Origin: Saccoglossus kowalevskii
Taxonomy: Eukaryota > Hemichordata > Enteropneusta > Harrimaniidae
Length of the DNA stretch: 26,131 nt
NCBI RefSeq assembly: GCF_000003605.2
Contig: NW_003158088.1
Span: 1 to 26,131 of the forward strand
Direction: 5' to 3'
Both the position numbers and the translations under genes were made by a program. Under the pieces are notes generated by a model that was not told the DNA's origin, did no database searches, and was given only the letters and a program-made list of their open reading frames with translations. Each line of letters begins with the position of its first letter. Within the stretch, counting starts at the first letter, position 1. This document shows positions 12,515-21,646 of the stretch, in pieces.

Positions 12515-13444
12515 ATGATATCACAGGTAACAATCCCGAATGAAACTACCAACTTTGCAATCGCTTTTTACAACTTTGTAAGCAGTTTCTTGTCGATTTT
12601 TTGGTAGGCTGTGGTGATAATCTGCTTATATATGAGGCATTCTTGGAACATTTACTTAATGTTTTCGAAATTTAACTGCGGGGTTGTCATGACAATGACT
12701 TAGGTTAAATATATAAGCAACTCCGCCAACATTTCCTTCGCTTATTCCAACATTGCACGGTGTTTTCTAACATTTTACCTTCAGCTCATGGGAACAACTA
12801 TAGACTGCTTTCAATTGGTTTTTATTGATATTTTCGACTTTACAACTGCGCGTTTCTATATGCCAACAACTTAGGTCATACATACAAATACATCTACTAA
12901 CTTTTCAATAACTTTGCACAACTTTGCAATCACTTTGAACAACTTTGCACGGAGTAGTGACAGCGTAAATCCCACTACGTGCCGACAGCTCAGCAACATG
13001 ATCTTGAATATTAGAAGGAATTTGAAAACTTTCCATAAATTAAAAATTCCACGATTTTCCACTATAAATGATCGACATCACAGTAAGAAAGAATGCAGGA
13101 ACGTTGCCTTATATATTTTCGATATGCGTGATGACACAAAAAAAAATAAACTCAACAGGTCATATACTCAGGCAGTCTCCTATACAAGAACTAACCACGC
13201 CCGTTTGTGCTTTACTTTAAACATTGGTCGATCACCTAACCACACAGCTGCATCGATTATTTGAAATTCAGCTGATTGCCGGGCTATTTCTGATTTTTAA
13301 TGTTTCAAAACAATATCGCTTTCACAGGTACTCCTATAATTGACCTATGACCTCACATACTTTGAGTAACACTACGATAATTTAACACCAATTAACGAAA
13401 CATTTATTCACATTTTCGAACTTTTAACTATTGGACTTGTTAAT
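12515..13444. repeat. Satellite unit M13 (930 bp)
   Basis: Head haplotype of M11/M16/M19 (GGTAGGCTGTGGTG, GAGGCATTCTTGG, GGGAACAACTATAG). An 11-bp deletion near 13042 removes ACAGTTACAAA between short A-runs. From about 13270 to 13360 several single bases are missing compared with other units (GCTGATTGCCGGGC, GATTTTTAATG, AGGTACTCC, CCTCACATAC), and the KpnI site is lost. Confidence 0.96.
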
Positions 13445-14385
13445 ATGATATCACAGGTAACAATCCCGAATGAAACTACCAATTTTGCATTCGCTGTTTA
13501 CAACTTTGTAAGCAGTTCCTTGTCGATTTTTCCGTTGGCTGTTGTGATAATCTGCTTATATATAAGACATTCTAGGAACATTTACTTAATGTTTTCGAAA
13601 TTTAACTGCGGGGTTGTCATGAAAATGACTTACGTTAAATACATAAGCAACTCCGCCAACATTTCCTTCGTTTTTTCCAACTTTGCACGGTGTTTTCAAA
13701 CATTTTGCCCTCACCTCATGCCAACATCTATAGACTGTTTTCAATTGGCTTTTATTGATTTTTTCGACTTTACAACTGCGCGTTTCTATATGCCAACAAC
13801 TTAGGTCATACATACAAATACATCTACTAACTTTTCAATAACTTTGCACAATTTTGCAATCACTTTGAACAATTTTGCACGGAGTGGTGACAGCGTAAAT
13901 CCCACTAGTGCCGACAACTCAGCAACTTGTTCTTGAAAATTAGAAGGAATTTGAAAACTTTCCATTAATTAAAACAGTTACAAAAATTCCACGATTTTCC
14001 TCTATAAATGATCGACATCACAGTAAGAAAGAATGCAGGAACGTTGCCTTATATATTTTTGATATGCGTGATGAAACAAAAAAAATAAACTCAACAGGTC
14101 ATTTACTCAATCAGTCTCCCTTGCAAGAACTAACCACGCCCGTTGTCTTTACTTTAAACATTGCTCGATCACCTAGCCACACAGCTGCTTCGATTATTTG
14201 AAATTCAACCGAATTGCCGGCTATTTCAGATTTTTTAATGTTTCAAAAACGATATCGCTTTCACATGTACCTCCTATAACTGACCTATGACCTCTACATA
14301 CTTTGAGTAACACTACGATAATTTAACACCAATTAACGAAACATTTATTCACATTTTCGAACTTTTAACTATTGGACTTGTTATT
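13445..14385. repeat. Satellite unit M14 (941 bp)
   Basis: Head with GCATTCGCTG, like M2 and M3, but with CCGTTGGCTGTTGTG and an open-type second segment. The 119-codon frame is open at 13445-13804. The tail has TTTTCCTCTATAAATG and AACAGGTCATTTACTC, shared with M21. Small deletions occur at CCACTAGTGCC and CCCGTTGTC. Confidence 0.96.
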
Positions 14386-15331
14386 ATGATATCACAGGTA
14401 ACAATCCCGAATGAAACTACCAACTTTGCAATCGCTTTTTACAACTTTGTATGCAGTTTCTTGTCGATTTTTCCGTTGGCTGTTGTGATAATCTGCTTAT
14501 ATATAAGACATTCTAGGAACATTTACTTAATGTTTTCGAAATTTAACTGCGGGGTTGTCATGACAATGACTTAGGTTAAATATATAAGCAACTTCGCCAA
14601 CATTTCCTTCGCTTTTTCCAACTTTGAACGGTGTGTTCTAACATTTTACCCTCAGCTCATGGGAACATCTATAGACTGCTTTCAATCGTTTTTTATTAAA
14701 TTTCTCGACTTTACAACTGCGTGTTTCTATATGCCAACAACTTAGGTCATATATACAAATACATCTACTAACTTTTCAATAACTTTGCACAACTTTGCAA
14801 TCCCTTTGAACAACTTTGCACGGAGTGGTAACAGCGTAAATCCCACTACGTGCCGACAGCTCAGCAACTTGTTCTTGAAAATTAGAAGGAAATTGAAAAC
14901 TTTCCATTAATTAAAACAGTTACAACAATTCCACAATTTTCCACTATAAATGATCAACATCACAGTAAGAAAGAATGCAGGAACGTTGCCTTATATGTTT
15001 TCGATATGCGTGATGGAACAACAAAAATAAACTCAACAGCTCATTTACTCAATCAGTCTCCCTTGAAAGAACTAACCACGCCTGTTTGTGCTTTACTTTA
15101 AAAACATTGGTCGATCACATAATCAAACAGCTGCATCGATTATTTGAAATTCAGCCGAATTACCGGCTATTTCAGATTTTTTAATATTTCAAAAACAATA
15201 TCGCTTTCACAGGTACCTCCTATAATTGACCTATGACCTCTACATACTTTGATTAACACTACGATAATTTAACACCAATTAACAAAACATTTATTCACAT
15301 TTTCGAACTTTTAACTATTGGACTTGTTAAT
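14386..15331. repeat. Satellite unit M15 (946 bp)
   Basis: Preceded by TTGTTATTATGATATC rather than TTGTTAATATG. The middle AACTTCGCC and CAACTTTGAACGGTGTG is shared with M24 only. The tail is the M3/M12/M18 haplotype, closest to M3 (GGAACAACAAAAATAAAC in both). It occupies the same trimer position as M12 and M18. Confidence 0.96.
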
Positions 15332-16273
15332 ATGATATCACAGGTAACAATCCCGAATGAAACTACCAACTTTGCAATCGCTTTTTACAACTTTGTATGC
15401 AGTTTCTTGTCGATTTGTTGGTAGGCTGTGGTGATAATCTGCTTATATATGAGGCATTCTTGGAACATTTACTTAATGTTTTCGAAATTTAACTGCGGGG
15501 TTGTCATGACAATGACTTAGGTTAAATATATAAGCAACTCCGCCAACATTTCCTTCGCTTATTCCAACATTGCACGGTGTTTTCTAACATTTTACCTTCA
15601 GCTCATGGGAACAACTATAGACTGCTTTCAATTGGCTTTTATTGATTTTTCGACTTTACAACTGCGCGTTTCTATATGCCAACAACTTAGGTCATACATA
15701 TAAATACATCTACTAACTTTTCAATAACTTTGCACAACTTTGCAATCACTTTGAACAACTTTGCACGGAGTGGTAACAGCGTAAATCCCAATACGTGCCG
15801 ACAGATCAGCAACTTGTTCTTGAAATTAGAAGGAAATTGAAAACTGTCCATTAATAAAAACAGTTAAAACAATTCCACGATTTCCCACTATAAATGATCG
15901 ACATCACAGTAAGAAAGAATGCAGGAACGTTGCCTTATATATTTTCGATATGCGTGATGAAACAAAAAAAATAAAATCAACAGCTCATTTACTCAGGCAG
16001 TCTCCTATGCAAGAACTAACCACGCCCGTTTGTGCTTTACTTTAAACATTGGTCGATCATCTAACCTCACAGCTGCATCGATTATTTGAAATTCAGCTGA
16101 ATTGCCGGCTATTTCAGATTTTTTAATGTTTCCAAAACGATATCGCTTTCACAGGTACCTCCTATAATTGACCTATGACCTCTACATACTTTGAGTAACA
16201 CTAAGATAATTTAACACCAATTAACGAAACATTTATTCACATTTTCGAACTTTTAACTATTGGACTTGTTAAT
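15332..16273. repeat. Satellite unit M16 (942 bp), near-identical to the first ~790 bp of M19
   Basis: Shares with M19 TTTGTATGCAG, GATTTGTTGGTAGG, CATACATATAAATAC, TCCCAATACGTGCC, CAGTTAAAACAATT and GATCATCTAACC. The two copies are 3,158 bp apart. Identity breaks at CAGATTTTTTAATG here against CAGATTGTTTGATG in M19. Confidence 0.97.
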
Positions 16274-17542
16274 ATGATATCACAGGTAACAATCCCGAAT
16301 GAAACTACCAACTTTGCAATCGCTTTTTACAACTTTGTAAGCAGTTTCTTGTCGATTTTTCCGTTGGCTGTTGTGATAATCTGCTTATATATAAGACATT
16401 ATCGGAACATTTACTTAATGTTTTCGAAATTTAACTGCGGGGTTGCCATGAAAATGACTTACGTTAAATATATAAGCAACTCCGCCAACATTTCCTTTGT
16501 TTTTTCCAACTTTGCACGGTGTTTTCAAACATTTTGCCCTCACTTCATGGCAACATCTATAGACTGCTTTCAATTGGCTTTTATTGAATTTCTCGACTTT
16601 ACAACTGCGCGTTTCTACATGCCAACAACTTAGGCCATATATACAAATACATCTACCAACTTTTCAATAACTTTGCACAACTTTGCAATCACTTTGAACA
16701 ACTTTGCACGGAGTGGTAACAGCGTAAATCCCACTACGTGCCGACAGCTCAGCAACTTGTTCTTGAAAATTAGAAGGAATTTGAAAACTTTCCATTAATT
16801 AAAACAGTTACAAAAATTCCACGATTTGCCACTACAAATGATCGACATCACAGTAAGAAAGAATGCAGGAACGTTTCCTTATATGTTTTTGATATGCGTG
16901 ATGGAACAAAAAAAAATAAACTCAACAGCTCATTTACTCAGGAAGTCTCCCATGCAAGAACTAACCACGCCCGTTTGTTCTTTACTTTAAACATTCGTCG
17001 ATCACCTAACCACACAGCTGCATCGATTATTTGAAATTCAGCTGAATTGCCGGCTATTTCAGATTGTTTGATGTTTCAAAAACGATATCGCTTTCACAGG
17101 TACCTCCTATAATTGACCTATGACCTCAACATACTTTGAGTAACACTACGATAATTTAACACCAATTTACAGTTACAAAAATTCCAAGATTTTCCACTTT
17201 AAATGATCGACATCACAGTAAGAAAGAATGCAGGAACGTTGCCTTATATATTATCATTTACTCAGGAAGTCTCCCATGCAAGAACTAACCACGCCCGTTT
17301 GTTCTTTACTTTAAACATTGGTCGATCACCTAACCTCACAGCTGCATCGATTATTTGAAATTCAGCTGAATTGCCGGCTATTTCAGATTTTTTAATGTTT
17401 CAAAAACGATATCGCTTTCACAGGTACCTCCTATAATTGACCTATGACCTCTACATACTTTGAGTAACACTACGATAATTTAACACCAATTAACGAAACA
17501 TTTATTCACATTTTCGAACTTTTAACTATTGGACTTGTTAAT
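16274..17542. repeat. Satellite unit M17, enlarged (1269 bp)
   Basis: Head ACATTATCGG and GTTGCCATGAAAATG; the 119-codon frame is open at 16274-16633. The first tail copy carries AACGTTTCCTTATATG, also seen in M26, and CAGATTGTTTGATG at about 17060, which is then shared with M19. It contains the partial duplication with the 40-bp deletion. Confidence 0.96.
17168..17491. repeat. Internal partial duplication in M17 (second copy, with 40-bp deletion)
   Basis: Joint CACCAATT|TACAGTTAC at about 17167/17168; the first copy starts at about 16804. The 40-bp deletion joint TATATTA|TCATTTACTC lies near 17253 and is identical to those in M1 and M19. Confidence 0.93.
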
Positions 17543-18489
17543 ATGATATCACAGGTAACATTCCCGAATGAAACTAGCAACTTTGCAATCGCTTTTTACA
17601 ACTTTGTAAGCAGTTTCTTGTCGATTTTTCCGTTGGCTGTTGTGATAATCTGCTTATATATAAGACATTCTCGGAACATTTACTTAATGTTTTCTAAATT
17701 TAACTGCGGGGTTGTCATGAAAATGACTTACGTTAAATATATAAGCAACTCCGCCAACATTTCCTTCGTTTTTTCCAACTTTGCACGGTGTTTTCAAACA
17801 TTTTGCCCTCACTTCATGGCAAAATCTATAGACTGCTTTCAATTGGCTTTTATTGAATTTCTCGACTTTACAACTGCGCGTTTCTACATGCCAACAACTT
17901 AGGCCATATATACAAACACATCTTCCAACTTTTCAATAACTTTGCACAACTTTGCAATCACTTTGAACAACTTTGCACGGAGTGGTAACAGCGTAAATCC
18001 CACAACGTGCCGACAGCTCAGCAACTTGTTCTTGAAAATTAGAAGGAAATTGAAAACTTTCCATTAATTAAAACAGTTACAACAATTCCACAATTTTCCA
18101 CTATAAATGATCAACATCACAGTAAGAAAGAATGCAGGGAACGTTGCCTTATATGTTTTCGATATGCGTGATGGAACAAAAAAAATAAACTCAACAGCTC
18201 ATTTACTCAATCAGTCTCCTCTTGAAAGAAGTAACCACGCCTGTTTGTGCTTTAGTTTAAAAACATTGGTCGATCACCTAATCAAACAGCTGCATCGATT
18301 ATTTGAAATTCAGCCGAATTGCCGGGCTATTTCAGATTTTTAATATTTCAAAAACGATATCGCTTTCACAGGTACCTCCTATAATTGACCTATGACCTCT
18401 ACATACTTTGAGTACACTACGATAATTTAACACCAATTAACAAAACATTTATTCACATTTTCGAACTTTTAACTATTGGACTTGTTAAT
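17543..18489. repeat. Satellite unit M18 (947 bp), near-identical to M12
   Basis: Matches M12 through head, middle and tail, with ACATTCCCG in place of ACAATCCCG at the start. From about 18135 to 18420 there is a cluster of single-base length differences (GCAGGGAACG, CTCCTCTTG, GCCGGGCTATT, GATTTTTAAT, GAGTACACTAC) not shared by M12. Confidence 0.97.
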
Positions 18490-19755
18490 ATGATATCACA
18501 GGTAACAATCCCGAATGAAACTACCAACTTTGCAATCGCTTTTTACAACTTTGTATGCAGTTTCTTGTCGATTTGTTGGTAGGCTGTGGTGATAATCTGC
18601 TTATATATGAGGCATTCTTGGAACATTTACTTAATGTTTTCGAAATTTAACTGCGGGGTTGTCATGACAATGACTTAGGTTAAATATATAAGCAACTCCG
18701 CCAACATTTCCTTCGCTTATTCCAACATTGCACGGTGTTTTCTAACATTTTACCTTCAGCTCATGGGAACAACTATAGACTGCTTTCAATTGGCTTTTAT
18801 TGATTTTTTCGACTTTACAACTGCGCGTTTCTATATGCCAACAACTTAGGTCATACATATAAATACATCTACTAACTTTTCAATAACTTTGCACAACTTT
18901 GCAATCACTTTGAACAACTTTGCACGGAGTGGTAACAGCGTAAATCCCAATACGTGCCGACAGATCAGCAACTTGTTCTTGAAATTAGAAGGAATTTGAA
19001 AACTGTCCATTAATTAAAACAGTTAAAACAATTCCACGATTTCCCACTATAAATGATCGACATCACAGTAAGAAAGAATGCAGGAACGTTGCCTTATATA
19101 TTTTCGATATGCGTGATGAAACAAAAAAAATAAAATCAACAGCTCATTTACTCAGGCAGTCTCCTATGCAAGAACTAACCACGCCCGTTTGTGCTTTACT
19201 TTAAACATTGGTCGATCATCTAACCTCACAGCTGCATCGATTATTTGAAATTCAGCTGAATTGCCGGCTATTTCAGATTGTTTGATGTTTCAAAAACGAT
19301 ATCGCTTTCACAGGTACCTCCTATAATTGACCTATGACCTCAACATACTTTGAGTAACACTACGATAATTTAACACCAATTTACAGTTACAAAAATTCCA
19401 AGATTTTCCACTTTAAATGATCGACATCACAGTAAGAAAGAATGCAGGAACGTTGCCTTATATATTATCATTTACTCAGAAGTCTCCCATGCAAGAACTA
19501 ACCACGCCCGTTTGTGCTTTACTTTAAACATTGGTCGATCACCTAATCACACAGCTGCATCGATTATTTGAAATTCAGCCGAATTGCCGGCTATTTCGGA
19601 TTTTTTAATGTTTCAAAAACGATATCGCTTTCACAGATACCTCCTATAATTGACCTATGACCTCTACATACTTTGAGTAACACTACGATAATTTAACACC
19701 AATTAACGAAACATTTATTCATATTTTCGAACTTTTAACTATTGGACTTGTTAAT
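18490..19755. repeat. Satellite unit M19, enlarged and recombinant (1266 bp)
   Basis: Follows M16 from its start to about 19279, then M17 from CAGATTGTTTGATG (the diagnostic G at 19280) through the partial duplication. This is a chimera of two neighbouring unit types. The tail end has CTATTTCGGATT and CACAGATACC, which destroys the KpnI site. Confidence 0.96.
19382..19704. repeat. Internal partial duplication in M19 (second copy, with 40-bp deletion)
   Basis: Joint CACCAATT|TACAGTTAC at 19381/19382; the first copy starts at about 19019. The 40-bp deletion joint TATATTA|TCATTTACTC is near 19466. The sequence is closest to the M17 copy, consistent with joint inheritance. Confidence 0.93.
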
Positions 19756-19884
19756 ATGATATCACAGGTAACAATCCCGAATGAAACTACCAACTTTGCT
19801 ATCGCTTTTTACAACTTTGTAAGCAGTTTCGTGTCGATTTTTCCGTTGGCTGTTGTGATAATCTGCTTATATATAAGACATTCT
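19707..19884. repeat. Sub-unit S1 (ancestral ~175-bp element), mapped at the M19/M20 boundary
   Basis: Starts CGAAACATTTATTCATATTTTCG and contains the phase-zero ATG and CCAACTTTGCTATCGC...ACAACTTTG. It aligns, without large gaps, to S2 at +178 bp: CATTTA, TTTTCGAA, TTAACT, GG..TTGT, ATGA, CCAAC and TTTTT.CAACTTTG match in order. The boundaries are by eye. Confidence 0.7.
19866..19877. other. 12-bp perfect palindrome CTTATATATAAG in M20, recurring in many units
   Basis: CTTATATATAAG is its own reverse complement and includes the TATA-box-like TATATAAG on both strands. It is intact in units with the ..TATATATAAGACA.. head. Units reading TATATGAGACATT or TATATGAGGCATT have a point-mutated palindrome. 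It may be a chance A+T-rich sequence; no promoter function is shown. Confidence 0.5.
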
Positions 19885-20062
19885 AGGAACATTTACTTAA
19901 TGTTTTCGAAATTTTACTGCGGGGTTGTCATGAAAATGACTTACGTTAAATATATAAGCAACTCCGCCAACATTTCCATCGTTTTTTCCAACTTTGCACG
20001 GTGTTTTCAAACATTTTGCTCTCACCTCATGGCAACATCTATAGACTGCTTTCAATTGGCTT
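19885..20062. repeat. Sub-unit S2 (ancestral ~175-bp element) in M20
   Basis: Starts AGGAACATTTACTTAATG and includes ATGAAAATGACTTACG, TATATAAG and CCAACATTTCC...CCAACTTTGCACGG. It aligns to S1 upstream and to S3 downstream (TTA.T.AAT, CTCGA/TTCGA, AACTGCG.G, ATG, ACTTA.G, ATATA, CCAAC). My hand alignment of S2 and S3 over about 80 positions matches at about two thirds. Confidence 0.7.
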
Positions 20063-20277
20063 TTATTGAATTTCTCGACTTTACAACTGCGCGTTTCTAT
20101 ATGCCAACAACTTAAGTCATATATACAAATACATCTACCAACTTTTCAATAACTTTGCACAACTTTGCAATCACTTTGAACAACTTTGCACGGAGTGGTA
20201 ACAGCGTACATCCCACTACGTGCCGACAGATCAGCAACTTGTTCTTGAAATTAGAAGGAATTTGAAAACTGTCCATT
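20063..20277. repeat. Sub-unit S3 (ancestral ~175-bp element, expanded) in M20
   Basis: Begins TTATTGAATTTCTCGAC, aligned to TTACTTAATGTTTTCG of S2 at about +170 bp. It is longer than S1 or S2 partly because its CCAAC...CAACTTTG pair has expanded into a 22-bp tandem. Confidence 0.65.
20138..20193. repeat. AACTTTGCA mini-tandem (11/22-bp) in M20; present in every unit
   Basis: Reads as successive 10-12-bp elements: AACTTTTCAAT, AACTTTGCAC, AACTTTGCAATC, ACTTTGAAC, AACTTTGCACGG. CAAC recurs at about 22-bp steps. The same motif also occurs singly in S1 (CAACTTTG twice) and S2 (CCAACTTTGCACGG). Confidence 0.85.
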
Positions 20278-20643
20278 AATTAAAACAGTTACAATAATTC
20301 CACGATTTCCCACTATAAATGATCGACATCACAGTAAGAAAGAATGCAGGAACGTTGCTTTATATATTTTCGATATGCGTGATGAAACAAAAAAATAAAC
20401 TCAACAGCTCATTTACTCAGGCAGTCTCCTATGCAAGAACTAACCACGCCCGTTTGTGCTTTACTTTAAACATTGGTCGATCACCTAATCTCACAGCTGC
20501 ATCGATAATTTGAAATTCAGCTGAATTGCCGGCTATTTCAGATTTTTTAATGTTTCAAAAACGATATCGCTTTCACAGGTACCTCCTATAATTGACCTAT
20601 GACCTCTACATACTTTGAGTAACACTACGATAATTTAACACCA
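20278..20643. repeat. S4-containing block (~365 bp) in M20
   Basis: Begins AATTAAAACAGTTAC, corresponding to AATTAACGAAAC upstream of S1. It then has ATGATCGACATCACAGTAAG, corresponding to ATGATATCACAGGTAAC. The block probably holds two diverged sub-units; the second is unclear, with GATATCGCTTTCACAGGTAC as its only recognisable echo. This is the same segment that is duplicated in M1, M2, M17 and M19. Confidence 0.55.
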
Positions 20644-20697
20644 ATTAACGAAACATTTATTCACATTTTCGAACTTTTAACTATTGGACTTGTTAAT

Positions 20698-21646
20698 ATG
20701 ATATCACAGGTAACAATACCGAATGAAACTACCAACTTTGCAATCGCTTTTTACAACTTTGTAAGCAGTTTCTTGTCGATTTTTCCGTTGGCTGTTGTGA
20801 TAATCTGCTTATATATAAGACAGACATATCGGAACATTTACTTAATGTTTTCGAAATTTAACTGCGGGGTTGTCATGAACATTGACTTAGGTTAAATATA
20901 ACAGAAACTCCGCCAAACATTTCTTCGCTTTTTCCAACTTTGCACGGTGTGTTCTAACATTTTACCCTCAGCTCATGGGAACATCTATAGACTGTTTTCA
21001 ATTGGCTTTTATTGAATTTCTCGACTTTACAACTGCGTGTTTCTATATGCCAACAACTTTAGGTCATACATACAAATACATCTACTAATTTTTCAATAAC
21101 TTTGCACAACTTTGCAATCACTTTGAACAATTTTCCACGGAGTGGTGACAGCGTAAATCCCACTACGTGCCGACAACTCAGCAACTTGTTCTTGAAAATT
21201 AGAAGGAATTTGAAAACTTTCCATTAATTAAAACAGTTACAAAAATTCCACGATTTTCCTCTATAAATGATCGACATCACAGTAAGAAAGAATGCAGGAA
21301 CGTTGCCTTATATATTTTCGATATGCGTGATGAAACAAAAAAAATAAACACAACAGGTCATTTACTCAATCAATCTCCCTTGCAAGAACTAACCACGCCC
21401 TTTTGTGCTTTACTTTAAACATTGGTCGATCACCTAACCACACAGCTGCATCGATTATTTGAAATTCAGCTGAATTGCCGGCTATTTCAGATTTTTTAAT
21501 GTTTCAAAAACGATATCGTTTTCACAGGTACCTCCTATTATTGACCTATGACCACTGCATACTTTGAGTAACACTGCAATAATTTAACACCAATTAACGA
21601 AACATTTATTCACATTTTCGAACTTTTAACTATTGGACTTATTAAT
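20698..21646. repeat. Satellite unit M21 (949 bp)
   Basis: Head ATAAGACAGACATATCGG resembles M1 and M25. It has a run of small length changes at 20890-21060 (ATATAACAGAAACTCC, GCCAAACATTTCTTCG, CAACTTTAGGTC). The middle AATTTTCCACGGAGTGGTGAC is shared with M24, 2,836 bp downstream. The tail has TTTTCCTCTATAAATG, like M14, and CCACTGCATAC, like M6 and M22. Confidence 0.96.

Larger units (their letters stand above)
19756..20697. repeat. Satellite unit M20 (942 bp), reference unit for the internal map
   Basis: A standard-length unit with few private changes (TTTGCTATCGC, TTTCGTGTCG, AAATTTTACTGC, TTGCTTTATATATT). The 119-codon frame is open at 19756-20115. The end of its tail (AATCTCACAGCTGCATCGATAATTTG) is shared with M24, 3.78 kb away. 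Confidence 0.97.

Noticed and set aside
12871-13264. Unit-specific frames in M13 (12871-13062 reverse and 12914-13264 forward)
   Set aside because: They were opened by the 11-bp deletion and indels of this one unit and overlap each other on opposite strands. They are shadows of the repeat.
19896-19924. CENP-B-box-like match (TTCG followed by CGGGG) in S2
   Set aside because: The spacing between TTCG and CGGG is 11 bases rather than the 7 of the CENP-B box, and the central A is missing. The match is not good enough to claim, although a diverged factor cannot be excluded.
20473-20488. RNA polymerase III B-box-like GGTCGATCACC
   Set aside because: It departs from the GWTCRANNC core, no A-box lies at suitable spacing, and there is no tRNA-like fold, so this does not look like a SINE or tRNA-derived unit.
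20519-20534. Small hairpin around AATTGC (AGCCG...CGGCT form in many units)
   Set aside because: A five-base stem, weakened to AGCTG in about half the units, is too weak to call a structural element.
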